Source: Haplomitrium mnioides (taxonomy: Eukaryota > Marchantiophyta > Haplomitriopsida > Calobryales). From it: DNA of 64,000 bases. The notes beneath the pieces are model-generated. The model saw nothing but the letters and a program-made list of their open reading frames with translations, made no database searches and was not told the origin of the DNA. Below are positions 21,664 to 35,200 of this stretch, in pieces (within the stretch, counting starts at the first letter, position 1; each line of letters starts with the position of its first letter). The DNA is taken from NCBI GenBank assembly GCA_049999725.1, contig JBNGIS010034005.1, positions 29,071-93,070 of the forward strand. Reading direction: 5' to 3'. A program made the position numbers and the translations under genes.

Positions 21664-24070
21664 CATAGTTGGAAGTGAAGTAAAAAGATCCAAACTTACA
21701 TGTTCCCAAGGAGTAGTAGGAATTGGTAACAGTTGAAGAAGTCCCGTTGGTTTTTGATTCGAAGCTTTGTTTCGTTGACAACTTTTACACGAACGAACAA
21801 AACTAGGAACATCTCGAGCCAAGTTAGGCCACCACTAAGTGCGTTGAAGCAACTATGTAGTTTTATCTACTCCAAGATGCCAAGAGATAGGAATGTTATG
21901 TGCTTCTTGTAAATGAGCCATTCGAAGTGTATCATCTTGTGGAACATATATTTGATGACCTCAATAGAAAATAACATCTTGAATAGAAAAAGAATGATAC
22001 TCACTATCCTTGACGGCCAATCGTGCTCGAACCAAGCTAAAGAAAGCATCTTCTTGTAGTTTTTGACGATAACTCCCACTAGTTGCCTAATCTAAATGTA
22101 AGATACTAATGTTGCTCACCTCCATTGTATTCACTCAATGATCTGGCCTTCGTGACAGTGCATCAGAAATGGTGTGGAACCTTTCTGGCTTGTACTCTAG
22201 CCTGATATCATAGAGTTGCAATTGATCTTCCCATATGTGATGGTGACTTGTCATATTTTCCAAATGGATTGATTGTAACAATGGTTTGTGATCTGTGTGT
22301 ATAAGTACAAGTCTTTCCAAAACATAACGCCTCCATAATTCTGTAGCATAAACCATTGCCAATTGCTCTCGATCCATTGCAGAATAGTTTCTTTCCGCCG
22401 CATTCAACTGGCGTGACATGAAGGTAATTGGATGAAGTCCATCCTCAAACTCTTGTTGCAAAACTGCTCCAATAGCAAAATTAGAAGCATCAAAATCAAC
22501 TATACAACGTGCATTTGGATCATAGGGCTGTATAATAGGACGAGAAGAGACTACATTTTTGAGCTGTTGAAATGCCGCTTGCTCTTTGGCGGTCTATTGA
22601 AACTTGACCTCTATGCCTAGCAGATCTGTAAGTGGTGTAGCAATATGTGCATAACAATGGATAAATCGTCGATAGAAGCTTGCCAATCCATTGAAGGCTC
22701 TAATATCCTTTACCTCCTTTGGTGTTGGCCACTCAGTAATAGCCTTGATTTTCTCTTCTTCCACCTTTATACCATCCACAGACATCTTTTGTCTCAAGTA
22801 AGTAACCTCTTGCTTCCAAAATTCGCACTTGGATTCCTTACAATAAAACTTCCAATTGCGCAATCTTTGCAAAACTTCTTTCAGATGATTGCGATGCTCA
22901 ACTTCAGTTTTGCTAAAAATAAGAATGTCAACAAAGAATACCAAAACTGACTTATCCAATAACCCATCAAAAATTCGATGCATTTGATCCATGAATATAG
23001 TCGAAGCCTTAGTAAGACCAAATATAACAACCTTCCACTCAAAATGTCCATACCTCGTACGAAAAGCTGTCTTCGGCATATCACTTGGCTTGACAGGAAT
23101 TCGCCAATAACCACTTCGAAGATCAAGCTTCGAAAAGAACCGCACGCCACTCAATTGATCCAACAAATCATCAATACGCGGTAAAGTATAGGTATTCTTT
23201 ATTGTTTGCTTATTCAAACCACGATAATCAACACAAAGACGAAATCCACCATCTTTCTTTGGTACAAAGAATATTGGTGCTTCCTAAGACAAAGTACTAT
23301 GTTGAATGAAATCCTTCTCAAGAAGATCCATCAAAGTCTTGCGAAGCTCTTCCAACTCTTGTGGCGATAACATATATATAAGCCGATTATACAAAATACT
23401 TCTTGGTATCAACTCAATCGGAAAGGGCATTCCACGATCATTTGGTAACCCCTTTGGCAAATCATCCAGAAATACATATGAAAACTCCTTCAAGATATCA
23501 TCAATTATTGAGGTCGGTATAGATTTCCCTCCCTCCTTATTCAAGTCCACAATAGGCTTGATCCATACAGCGAAGACGTGCAACTTTTTCTCCATCAAAA
23601 CATTATGCTGAACTGATTTGGGCTTCTTCACCAATGGTGCCAAACGTCCCAAAAGAAATTTCTTTCCTTGTAAAGTAACTTGAATTTGTCGTTTTGCCCA
23701 ATCAACTTGAGCAGAACGGTCTTCAAGCTAAGCCAAGCTCAAAATAATGTCATACTGAATGGGTGTAATTATAAAATCCATAGATTCCTCATAATCTTTG
23801 CCAATCCTTAGAAGAAATGGCTTGTGAGAATGAAATACCTCATGTTTTTGGCCATCGGCCATAATCACAAAACTTCATTTGATAGGCGAAGTCGTAGCTT
23901 TGATTTTCTTTGCAAAACATAGTGACATGAAATTTTCAGAACTTCCACAATCTACCAACATTCTACAAGAATGCTCATCAACCATACCGTCTAGATGAAA
24001 CAAGGTACTTCTAATTCTTGTTGAGATTTTCATTCCATTGGAACTAACTAAGCTCTCAATAAACTGCTCG
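21664..24070 (-). pseudogene. Protease, RT, RNase H and integrase N-terminus of element D
   Basis: From right to left on the plus strand: protease (about 23700-24050; LVDCGSSENF where active enzymes have D-S/T-G), RT at 22594-23650 with TAFRTRYGHFEWK and FFVD in place of FLDD, RNase H at 22135-22590 with THRP-like and DALSRRPDH segments, and the integrase zinc-binding part at 21664-21822 (SCKSCQRNKASNQKP). Several in-frame stops. The solo LTR interrupts it between the zinc-binding part and the core. Confidence 0.87.
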
Positions 24071-24970
24071 ACTATCTTTATTGAGGTCGGTCGTTTCCCT
24101 GATTTTCTTCTTTAGCAGCTGTTGCTTGAACAAGAGCATGTGGTCGACCTTGGCGATGTGGGCAATTTGCAATCATATGACCAAGCTGTCGACAATAAAA
24201 ACATCCTCCACTTTGACAAAGACGCTCACGCTCTCCGTCAATGAGTGCTACTCTCTACGTCGCATCAATCTCCATAGGTACAACCTCATTTGCTAGCACA
24301 CAAATATTTGGTAAAGCTTGTTGTAGACGTGGCCTAGCCTCGTTGGTCGCTAGTAGTGAGTCATATTGTTCTACCATACTCATTGCTTCTTCTAGTTGAG
24401 AGGGCTCTCTCATTGTCACTTCCATTCTAGTGTGAGGCTTCAATTCTCGAACAAAGCGATCCAAAGCTTCTCCCTCACCCATATTAGGAATTCGCATAAT
24501 GATATTTTGAAATTGTGTGACATAACTTCTTACCGTACCAAGTTGCTTTAATTCTGCCAAATGATCTCTTGCTACCTTTGAAGCATTCAAAACCGTAAAT
24601 CTTAGATTTACCGCTTCTTCAGACTCTTGCCAAGAAGCAATTGGAGTGACAAATCCATGTTGAGCTTGCTCAATTTGATATCTCCACCAAGTCTTTGCCA
24701 CTCCTTCCAATTGACTTGCAGCAAATAGAATTCTTCTACCATCATCTCTTATATTGGTAGCTTCAAAATATTGCTCACAATCGAACAAGAAATTCTCAGA
24801 TGCACTAGAAATTGTCTTCCCATCATAAACCTTTGGCTTGGGAAACCGCACATGACTTCTTCTTCTTGAAAATGTGCCCTATTCCCCATTTGCATTTGAA
24901 CTTCTAGCAAGCGAGTAAGATGTTCAATTTGTTGTTGCATCGCTTGCATCCTCCCTTCTTGATTCTCCAT
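24071..24970 (-). pseudogene. gag of element D with CCHC zinc knuckle
   Basis: Starts MENQEGRMQAMQQQIEHL at 24970. A frameshift near 24850 breaks it, and the frame 24255-24851 continues with YDGK, FEATNIRDDGRRILFAAS and TWWRYQIEQ. A stop at 24255 then separates the nucleocapsid part, in which C-F-Y-C-x4-H-x4-C is readable at 24162-24203. That is a retroviral-type CCHC knuckle for RNA binding. Elements A and C have lost this segment. Confidence 0.85.
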
Positions 24971-24988
24971 TCCACTAAAAAGAATGTG

Positions 24989-25001
24989 GCTCTCATACTA
25001 A
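24989..25001 (-). other. Degenerate primer binding site, element D
   Basis: The plus-strand sequence GGCTCTCATACTA next to the LTR corresponds to the inverted site GGCTCTGATACCA with two substitutions. This fits a dead copy. Confidence 0.75.
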
Positions 25002-25421
25002 TGTAAAAGAACTCAAAGAGAACTCAAAAACCAACTTCCAAATAAGTAATACTTTAAGACAAATCTAAAAGAGTTACACAACTCAAAGCCAATAAAACAA
25101 ACCAAAGCCAAGAGTGTTAGCCAAAGCCAAACCAAAGAGCCAAACCGAATTGAGAGGAACTCCAAAATGAGGAGTGGGGCTAAGAAACCCTTCTATTTAT
25201 ACAAGAGAAGAGGTTGTCATCCTTCTTTCTTCTCTTACAAGTCACTTCTCATTTCAGCCCTAAAGGTGACTCTCTACCAAAAGTGATTTCGAATACAAGT
25301 AACTTAAAAGTGACTTCAAAAGCAAGTAATCCAATCTTATCTTAAAAGTGACTCACTACCACTTCATTCACTCTTCTCTATTTTCTTATAAATAGCATAA
25401 CCTTATGCTTGTACTATTACA
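25002..25421 (-). repeat. 5' LTR of chromovirus D
   Basis: 420 bp, TGTAAAAGAACTC to GTACTATTACA on the plus strand, with inverted TATA-like CTATTTATA at 25193-25201. Very similar to 17976-18414, but it lacks a short repeat unit near 25300. Confidence 0.88.
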
Positions 25422-25426
25422 ATCGT

Positions 25427-26545
25427 GAGAAAGTAAAAAAAAAAGTGGTACCAAAGTCAAAGAAGTATGACTTTGTCGATTACATAAAATATTAGGTGGA
25501 AGATGTTATAAACAAGGTAAGGATGCAATCTTCCATGAGGAGATTGGGAAAGATGAAAAAGTACCAAGCTCATCATGGGTCATAGAGTTCCAAGGTATCA
25601 GCAACTTGACTTTCAAGACAAATATAGATGAAAGTACTCCATGAGGTTATGGTTATGAAGACATCAAGTCTATACTTAAGCATGAAGATGAACCTACATG
25701 TGAGGAATGTCAAGAAGATCAAGTAGTTAGAAGAGATGAAAAGACGATGCAAGAAGTACATTTGATCTTCAAAGAGGAGTCAACGGCTATTGAGGATGCT
25801 ATGTGAAGTGCTTGTTTGCAATAGTGGGTGATGCTAATGAAAGAAGAATGTCAATCTATATACTTGGAATATAAGTGATCATACACATGAATGCCAAATG
25901 CATTTAGCTGAAATAGCAAGAGTACATTAAATTTATATTGAACAATTTTTCAATAGAGGATTCCAAAGCCACCTTGTACAGTGCTAGTGATCAAAGCTAA
26001 AGGATGCGATGAAAAGACAACAAATGGTTGACATTCTTTATAGTTGTGCTACTGACCAACTGGCTATGATAATGACCAAACGTGACCTTGCATTTTCAGT
26101 GGGATAAGTGAGCATGTTCATGAAGAAGCATAGTAAGCAACATTTGAAAGCAATCAAATAAGTCTTTTGGTATCTAAAAGACTTCAAGTAATATTGCATC
26201 ATATTGGATGCTAGTTGATTAGGTGATCTAAAACGCGAAGACATCTCGGTTGGCAAGAGTAGAATAGTTTTACTGCACTAGAAGAAAGAAGAAAGTTGGT
26301 TCTGTAACACAAACACATCTAGAGTCAAAGTATTGGGATTGACACAAAACAAGAAAGAAGTTTGAGGTTGCTAGTTACTTATGGATTCAAGCAAAAGAAT
26401 CGACAAATTATTCAACAAGGATGCATATTGGTGAACAATCGAATGCAGGATACTTGTTCAAAGCACAATGAAATTGACTATTACTTTCTCCAAGAAATGG
26501 TTGCCACTCAAGCGGAAATGAAATATTGTGCTTTAGATGCGAATT
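25427..26545 (+). pseudogene. Ty1/copia pol remnant
   Basis: Decayed copia polyprotein. CYKQGKDAIFHEEIG at about 25505-25550 resembles the SRDVxFxE segment after the integrase. Around 26076-26175 the reading TKRDLAFSVG, FMKKHSKQHLKAIK and FWYLKDFK matches the conserved RPDLxF / FMxxPxxxHxxAxKxxLRYLK part between RT and RNase H. ATQAEMKYCALDAN at 26507-26547 matches the copia STEAEYxA RNase H motif. Many stops. Element D inserted upstream of it. From 26546 to about 27470 I see no gene or known repeat. Confidence 0.65.
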
Positions 26546-27640
26546 GAGAGTGGAGGAAGTATCATGAGAGAAGGCTGTGCAGGAACACATTCGGTTGGAC
26601 AGATTGGAATATCCTGAAAAGGACTAAATAAACCGAAGGTATGGATTAGTTAGCGGTAGTCTTCCCACTGACCTTCCCAATGGGTTGTGGGGAACAGCCG
26701 AATTATTTTCTGTAGCTTGGCAAGAGCTTGGATGCCGGAGACTAGTCCACGAGCAGCATACGGCGCTCAGTAATCACATTTCTCAGACCTTCGTTCTCTT
26801 ACCTTCTTCCCACCCGTGGTCGAAAACCTCTCCCCAGGGCTAAAACGGTAGCAACCTAGAGAAATCGTGCTACTAGGTCCCTTGCTGGTACTCTATCGTG
26901 GTGGTCTTTGCCACATGGAAGGCTTCACTTTCACGAAGAGAAATACACAAAGAAGATAAGGCTACGAATGCTTGAAAAGGTGTGTAGGTTTGATACACAC
27001 GATTTAAGGGAAGACTAGCTCCTCACAGCAGGTTGGAAAACGGTGAATAACGTTCCCTGTTATGGACACAATCCTGGCCATATGTTGTGGATTGAATTTA
27101 CCATGCTTTCTTTCAATGCTTTTCCCACCCATACTCTCAAAGCACCAAATTTTCTCCCGTAGCCTCTCAAATGTGTATCAGTCTTGCAACTTACATGTTT
27201 GAATCAACATTGTCTACTACATCTTTCCTGCATAGTTCTAATCTGTCTCGAAACACTGAAATCCGACTTGCTAAGCTCAATGACAACGTAGAAGGTTGCC
27301 AGTACTAAACAAGGGTGCTACGGCGGGACGAATTTCTACACAGATACATTTCTGCGATACATCATCGAAGAAGCAATGAATTTGATTCCAGTTGGCAGAT
27401 ACAGAGCATCCATGAGTAAAATCTAAGGCGTAGTTGTCGTGTTGCTGTCTTTCAAACTTAATTGTAAGGTCGTAGGGCTAAGGCAGAAGAAGAGGCTTCG
27501 CCCTAGAAACACGGATATGCTCCTTTTCTAAGGAAATTGGTAAACTTAGAGAGATAAATTGAAAAGAGATATCGGCACCAAAGAAAAGTTCAGAAACGCA
27601 ACGCACGGAAAATTTTGGTACGCAACAATAGTTTTGAATC

Positions 27641-30600
27641 ATGAGCGCCTCGCCGGTTTCAGGATCAGGATCTCCTGCAGAGAGTGGGAAGGACATCAAT
27701 TTCCCTATTGCAACAACGGGGAGTTCCTGGAGCACCGTGGATCGCCTGGCGAGTGTTGCGCTAGCTGGTTTGCCCGACTTTCTATCTTTCTCGCACGCTT
27801 TTCGGTCGACCGTGCCTTGCCGATTAAGTTGTAGGAGTGTGTCCTTAGTAGTGAATTTGTTGGTGATGTGTTTCTGAAAGAAAGGCAGCCAGCTTATTTT
27901 CTCTTTGATGAGTTTGGTTACTGGTCGGAATAGTGCCGGCTTGTGAATTCTTGTCTGCTTTGGGTGGCTAATTGCGGTGAACACTTTTTTCACGAATGAC
28001 TCTCAAAGGACAACGCATCGTCGTCTTAGTCGTTCGTTCAAAGTAAATTAGTGCCTAGTAGTGTCTGAAACTAAATCATCATGGATGGCGCAGGTTTGAC
28101 ATTAGCCCCTCTTGTCGTGCAAGTAAACCCAAATTTCAATGTGGTGGCCACAGCATGCTTAACGGTGTTCATAGGCTGCCACCGATCTGTCAAGAGCGCA
28201 CCGCCTTCTGTAAGTTCTGACTATGTCAACTTGCAAGACTGCATATTTTAAATTGTGAATACATTATCTGAGGATGCAGATTGTACGATTTGTGTTCGTA
28301 AGTGGTAGACTGATTTGGATTTAAACATCCTTTTCTCCTTTTCAACCTCTTTCACTTGGAATCTCTTGAAACCTTATACAGATCTTTAATTTTACTACGA
28401 AACCTCCTGCTTAAGCTTCTGTTAGATCCCCAGCTTCTTCTCAAACGGATGAAGAATTGTCGGCTGCTGTAATTTTCCAGTTTTGTTCCCTTCCTTTCTG
28501 CAGCAACGAATATGATCCAAGAAAACCTAATTTCACTTCTGATGCAAGAGAAAACCCTGCAAAGTCTCCTACGTTCAACTCTCCCGCTTGTTGTTTGCCC
28601 TGTGCAGGAGACAATGTCCAGAGAGCATGCAATGCGCTTTCCGTTTATTGGTAGTGCTGTTCTTATCTCGTTATATCTTCTTTTCAAGTTCCTTCCAAAG
28701 GATTTGATCAACACTGTTCTTACCGTTTACTTCTTTCTTCTCGGCATTCTGGCTTTATCGTATGTAAACTCTGAAATGCCAAGCTCTACTAGCAATTGCA
28801 CAAGACTTCCTTTTGGATTTGAATTTGGTTCCTCACGTAGCAAAAGTTACATGTACAGGAACTGCGAGAATTTCAAAATTTCATGTGAACTTCTGTTAAA
28901 TTTCGTGCATAATAGCGCTTTATGTTTTGCTTTTTGTCAAAACAAAGCTTAAAACAAAGGTTAGTATTGTGCATGATCTGGACCTGCTGTTGGGAGGTGC
29001 CAGGAGTTGTGGTACCTTGTCACTGCCACATATGATGAGGCTGATTGGTCTGAACCTTTGTGATTGACAGCACATTGTGAGGGTTGCACTTAATATAATC
29101 TTAGTTGTGATGTGTGTAGTTTTTGTCCTAGACTGCTGCAACTTCCATTTTACCATTAGATGTGTTTGATTTGTTTTAGTCTCTACATCTTTTATGGCTA
29201 TATTTGAGTCACCACATTTTCTCAAGGCTATAATTGGGTTAGAGAACTCTCTACATCTTTATGGCTATATTTTAGTCACCACGTCTTCTCAAGGATATAA
29301 TTGGGTGAGAGAATTCACTTTTGATGACAACAGTCCAAAATAACTGGGTACAGCCAAGAATTTTGCTACAGTTCCTCCTGTCTGATGTTGTAAGTCAGAG
29401 GCGGCAAATGTGGAGCAAAGATGCACAATACTACTCAGCTCCAGAAGATGACATCAATTCTTTTGGCCCTTCAATATCTGCATACTGAGCTTATAGTGCT
29501 GTAGTTTGGAGGGCAACTAGCATAATTGTTATTATTCCTAAGGGTTCTGGGCTGGCCCTCAGTAGTGTCTACTGGTCTGTTCAATCAATAAGGGGCCGAT
29601 TATGTGTTTTTCCACTATTGGGGGTAGGTGGGTGTTGCATGCTTAGTTCTTAGACTTGCAATCATTAATGATGCATTCAATATCTTTTACATGGTTATGT
29701 TGTATTTCTTTGCAGAGCCACGGTACTCCCTCTCATAGAAAGTTTCCTTCCTACGAGCTGGAATGAAAATCCTATATCATTTAATTTGCCATTCCTCAAA
29801 AGTTTGTTCTTATTAAACTTATGCCTTTGATTTTGATAATTTTCATTGTTTTTTATTGTCAGCAAGAGCGCAGATAAATTTGATCATGGATGACACTTTC
29901 TATGGGGTTGACACAGAAACTCAATAACTGAGGTAGTTCTTGCAGATTTGGAGGTAGTCACAATATCTCAGATTGTAGCCGGCATTCCTGGAACTTTTTT
30001 CTGTTTGTGGTATGTTGCAAAGAAGCACTGGCTGGCAAACAATACTCTTGGATTGGCATTTTCAATTCAGGTTTAGCTCTTACCTAATGCTGTGGTTTGC
30101 CATTTGAACCAATTGTTGATAGCGAGTTGACTCTTTGGAATTTTTTTCTCAAATAACCAGGCTAGAGGTTACAGCAATTGTATTTCCGATCAATGTTGAG
30201 TCACATTTAGTTTATTGTGTTCCTTGCAGGGAATCGAAATGCTGTCACTTGGGTCATTTAAAATTGGGGCAATACTCCTGGTAAGCTTTTATCAGCTTCT
30301 ATGTGATAAGTCCACAACTTCATAACTATATATGTCAGCTTCTATTTCTTTGACTTGAAACAATAGCTGAATTATGTGATGTGTAATTTATCTCTTCTCT
30401 TGTCCTTCAGGCTGGATTGTTTATATATGATATTTTTTGGGTGTTCTTCACACCCGTCATGGTTAGTGTGGCAAAGTCTTTTGATGCCCCTATCAAGGTA
30501 CTTTCCTGTTTAGACATCTTGTTTTCCAATAGTTCTTGGATTCATTCTTATCAATTTTTTGATCTCAGGTTTTGATCCTCATTTGTATTGTTGCTATTCA

Positions 30601-32249
30601 GCTGATATTTCCGACTGGAGATATGACAAGGCCCTTTTCTATGTTGGGACTTGGTGACATTGTTATTCCAGGTCTGGCTTCTTTCTGTACTTGAAAGTTG
30701 TCAATTTCCTCAGTTGCTGTAACTGTTTTTCTGGAGTATTTTACACTGCTCTATAATATTGAAACTGTGCAGGTATTTTTGTGGCCTTGGCCCTACGCTT
30801 TGATGTTTCCAGAGGAAACGGGAAACGATATTTCAATAGTGCTTTTGCAGGTTATACAGCCGGACTAGTGGTGACAATCATTGTTATGAACTGGTTTCAA
30901 GCTGCACAGGTTTGTTCAAGCTATAATGTTGTCTTTGACAATACTTCTATGTTTGTAGTATACCTGTTGCCTTGGATCCAATCTAATGGACGATAAACTT
31001 TATAAATTTGCAGCTTAATTGTCCCTGGCTAGGGCACAACACTGACATTTTACATTTTATATTAATTTTTTCGTCAAAGACACTTAGCTAAGCAATTCAA
31101 CAATAATTGCAACATAAGAAACAGGCTGATACCCGACCTATAGTAATCCTCTGTTCAAACCATAGGCACTTCGGTGCATCCAAAGCCCTATCTTTTGTTC
31201 ATGCAGATTGCGACTGCCATGCAGGATGATCTGAAGCTTTGTGGCTGAACACAATTACACTCTAATGTCGTGTTTCTGGTATCTGAGTTATTTTATAGAC
31301 CATTGTAGGTTTCTTGTTTGGTTGTTTAATTCTTCATTTTTCTAGGCTGACCTTTTGTTTACGTTTAGCAGCATTGTTGTTTGGTTGTTTTGAATAAGAG
31401 ATAGGTGTCAGTACTTACAAATATTTTCTTAGGAAAAAGAATATTTCAGTCTGCCATCTACCATGAATCTGAGGGGGAATGGGTTAACACATCCTGGAAG
31501 CTGGTATTATGAGTCTTTCAACTGGAACCACAGTCTGACGTAGGCCATCCATACAGACTACAGGCCGACCTGAAGAAATTTTACACAAAGGTCCTGGCCA
31601 GGGATGGGTCTGGACACTTGTGCTGCTAGTTTGAAGCTGAGCACACTGTGGTTTAATCGTGATCCCTGGTTATCTTATGGATGATGACATAAATCGGGCT
31701 TATTACAGATGAGTTATGTAAAATAATGAGACTTGGTACCAAATAGTGTCTAGTCTGCAACCTTACCTTGCTGAGACCTAACTCTTACAAGCTCTGCTCA
31801 AATTTAAAGAAAAAAAAAACTGAAATAGAATAGAATGGATCTACAGTGATAGTTTTCAGTTTCTGCTATTGTCATTGTTGTTGCATCTTAGTCTCAATGG
31901 ATTCTATCTAATGAGTTTATTGTCTTTCTCTTTTCATGCATCAATGCAGCCGGCACTTCTGTACATTGTACCTGGAGTGATTGGGTTTTTAGCTTTGCAT
32001 TGTGTTATCAATGGTGAAGTTAAGCCTGTGAGTTGTTACTTTTTTACCAACTTTTGCGTGCTGTGTGGTGTATACTGATGAATTTGGATCCTCCATGAAC
32101 ACATTTGAAGCTGCTATCCTTGCCAATAACAGTATTGGTGCATGCAGTTACTTGAGTTTGATGAGTCTGCCAGTGAAGAGGTGACAACTTCAGAGGATAC
32201 AACACAGGAAGAGAAGCTCCCAGGAGTCAATGATAAGAAATTACTATAA
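27641..32249 (+). CDS. SPP: Signal peptide peptidase (presenilin-type aspartic protease)
   Basis: Multi-pass ER intramembrane protease that clears leftover signal peptides. Eleven exons with GT-AG borders and consistent phase: 27641-27767, 28094-28209, 28608-28759, 29716-29801, 29946-30070, 30230-30280, 30411-30497, 30602-30671, 30773-30909, 31950-32027, 32148-32249. Together they encode 376 residues, close to plant SPPs. Catalytic aspartates: Asp226 in FIYDIFWVFFTPVM and Asp267 in MLGLGDIVIPG; the PAL motif is at 318-320. Segments AGLTLAPLVV and GIEMLSLGSFK are typical of plant SPP. The C-terminus is KKLL, which fits a dilysine (KKxx) ER-retrieval signal. The first donor (GTTTGC) is unusual. 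An alternative start MDGAG at 28081 would give a shorter N-terminus, but exon 1 encodes RLASVALAG, matching known plant N-termini. Intron 9 is over 1 kb. Confidence 0.93.
29177..29312 (+). repeat. Tandem duplication in SPP intron 3
   Basis: Two adjacent ~66-bp copies, each with CTACATCTTT(TA)TGGCTATATTT, AGTCACCAC and TATAATTGGGT. Not coding. Confidence 0.75.
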
Positions 32250-35200
32250 GGATACTAGATCAGAGTAGGTTTTTCCCTCTTTGTGTTTTTTCATGGTGTT
32301 AAATGTCTCTGTACTCCAGTTAATCTGTGTTGTCAAGCTTGAGAGCCTGAATCAGGTTCTAATATCCAACTTCTTTAGTATCAACTTGGTGTAAAATTGA
32401 AGAGCCATTCCATTTCAAACAATGATCTGTGTTCTCTGTATCGAAATATTTTATCAGATTAGTGAAATATGGGGTGCTAATGTGGGCTGGCATCTATGAA
32501 ATGTGAGAAGTAAAGAGACGTATATGTGTCTATACAAAACTGAGTAACTATGAGCATGGGATTGACAGATGGGACTCCATGATCCACTAATCCCTTATAT
32601 ATCTCTCAACTAATCACAGGAAATCCATTGATATGGATGCTTGAGAAGAGGGGTGGACTGGTTTAGGTAAGTTTGAGAAGGGGTGACTTAATTAGGGGCT
32701 TGAAGACTTCCCATCCCCTGGCATGAAGCCTATCCCTAGTAGGTCTGCTCCATGGCAAGCCTCAAGGGTATGAGAACTGACGTATTCCACCAGGCGGTTC
32801 TTTCCTAATTTTTCGGGCTCGGGTGATATCACTTTAAATGGCACTTAACAAAATTCTAATAATTATTTTTTGTTGTGTGCAGAAGCATTTGGCTGCATTT
32901 CTTTGGTTGTAGGATTCGTGTCATCAAGCAGCTTATACAACTTATATGGTGATGTAAGTTTAGGGTATCCAGCGTCTCAATTTTGCCCATTGAAACTGGT
33001 AGGTGGTGTACTTTAAAAGATTGGTACCAGTTGGATGCTTGGAATATTTATTGAGTTCATTTGTACAGCTCCATCTCTTCAGAGTGGTAGCAGAAGCGAA
33101 GCGTAGCATTGATGAGTCGTCCAATTTTTCAAGGAATAAACAGTCCAATTTAGAAGTAATTCTCACAGTAAATCAATTGTGGACTGAGTTTAGACATGCA
33201 TTACACCCTGATACATGATACTTGTTTCGAACAACGGGAGAGTAAAGCATGAGTTCAATATAGTCTCGAGTAATCTTCGTCCGAGGAGAAGTTTCTGGGT
33301 ATTGTTTTGAAAAATTTAGACCATTGCAATCATGACCTTGCTGGTTACCATTTAGTGTTTTGTTATGTTCTGGATGGAAGACAATCCAATTGTATACGGA
33401 AGTTTCAGAAAACGAGCGCCATTTGAGTCTCAATCGAGTCTCTTACTATTTTCTTATGCATTGGATGTCTGATCTTGTTTTAAGATGGAGTTCTGGAACC
33501 AAGACTACGCTTCAGAAACAAAATCCTTAGGAAACGTACATCTGAGCTTTATCCAAAATAAAAAGTATTTCAAGAAGTGGAATGCTTATCCTTGCGGCCT
33601 TGTGCCAGCAGTACCATTGCTTTCAGTCCGGAAAAGAAAAGAGTCCGTAGAAATCTGGAGTGAAATGGAATTGTTCCAAATTGATTTGTCGAAGATTTGT
33701 ACGAAGGGAGCATCAGCCTTTTGACTAGGCAAGCAACCAGCTCTACTATCTACACTCTGGCGATTACACTTGTCATACGTTTTTCCTGCCGGCCGAAGTC
33801 TCAATTTAGATCTCTTCCTCAACATCCTGCCTTAACTCTGGAAACGGACAGCCCATCCATCCCTCTCATTTCACAAGTTACCCTACCAACAGTAAACAGC
33901 CAGTGTCTCACACGAGTGAAACTGCTTGAAGCTTGACAAATTCTACTGCATTCTACCGGCTCTACAATCGATTTTCTCCTATCCTTTGAGAAGAATCCTC
34001 TCTACCCATTAAACAGTATCCTTTTGGGACGGTACTTATCTTCCTAGGTTCGACCCAGGGTCCCACTGAAGCTTGGAAAGTTAGACACCTCAGAATTTCA
34101 TCCAACTTTTTGCAGCTACTGCCACTGCAAAAACCGTAGCAGGGAAGTTCAGTGGAAGGAATTGTCCATAGTTGTCCCTCCGCGGTTTCGTTGGCATAAA
34201 GATGAAATGCCTTCGCTGCATTGGTGGCATCCACACAGTTTCTCCCAAAAAGCAGTGCGAAGCTCCGTACAACATTTATTTCAGCTCGTAGGATCAGGTC
34301 AATTCCTTTATCGGTGTTGATCTCTTCACTGAAGAACGAGTTGGGAGATATGATTGTTTATTAGTTGGGGAAATTTACAGTCACCTATTTAATAAAATCA
34401 GATAAAAATTTTGGTGAAGACTTATGCCAGAAGACTTATGTAGCGGTCTAAAGCGTTCTTGAACGAGTTGATGCGGACAACAAATGAATACAAAACTCCA
34501 GCGTGTTGGGGTGCTGAGATGCAGTTATCGACATGATGAGAAGATGAGGACGGCAGAATTGGAAGTAACGACACACCGATTGGCTGCAGTCACACCAACC
34601 CGGTGTCAAATTTCATTTGAAAAACGAATATGAATTGTTGACAAGCTCTCCGCGACGGACTGTCTGTAATTGAAGCTCTGTTTTCACCACAAGTTCTCCA
34701 TGTTGGAACCTGTTCAACTTTTCAATAACGCCAGGGAAAACGCCAGAGTGGAGCCCAACTTGAGCGAATAGAGCGAATAGTCTATGAAAGGATTGCAAAC
34801 TGTAGACCCATCTTGTTCCCTGAATGACCGCTGCCATCGATACAATGCAATGCCTGACGATCCAAAATCGCTCACTGAATGACCGCTCCCATAGATACCA
34901 TGCAATCGAAAATCGCTCACTGAATGCACTTAGAATGCCATGCCTGACGTACTAAAATCGCTCCTCCGGAGAAAATCACGCACTAAAGCTCCATCAGTTC
35001 CTGCCCTCCGCTGCAGATGGTCCACAGCGCATATCCCGCCTCCGAATTGGAGACACTAACGTACCCTCTAGATTTAGTTATAACTACAAAAATCTAAATC
35101 TGACGTGAATCTCCAGCTGGACGATTGACCTCCGTTTACAAGCTCACTTCCTCCTGGTTACTATTATTACCACTGGTTGAAATGGAGGTTCTTATATAAG

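Larger units (their letters stand above)
17976..25421 (-). mobile_element. Ty3/gypsy chromovirus D, complete, decayed
   Basis: Minus-strand element with LTRs at 17976-18414 and 25002-25421 and a perfect 5-bp target duplication ATCGT (17971-17975 and 25422-25426). Read on the minus strand: 5' LTR, degenerate primer site, gag with a CCHC zinc knuckle, protease, RT, RNase H, integrase, chromodomain, 3' LTR. Without the nested LTR at 19480-21663 it is about 5.26 kb. It is the most complete member of the family here and the only one that keeps the zinc knuckle. Stops and frameshifts inactivate it (for example a frameshift in gag near 24850 and FFVD in place of the RT FLDD). Confidence 0.92.

Noticed and set aside
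27478-27993. 171-codon minus-strand open frame
   Set aside because: Antisense to SPP exon 1 and its intron. No domain, and the sense strand has a well supported exon.
33962-34275. Minus-strand frames as a small gene
   Set aside because: Two overlapping frames, no recognisable domain, no supporting exon structure.
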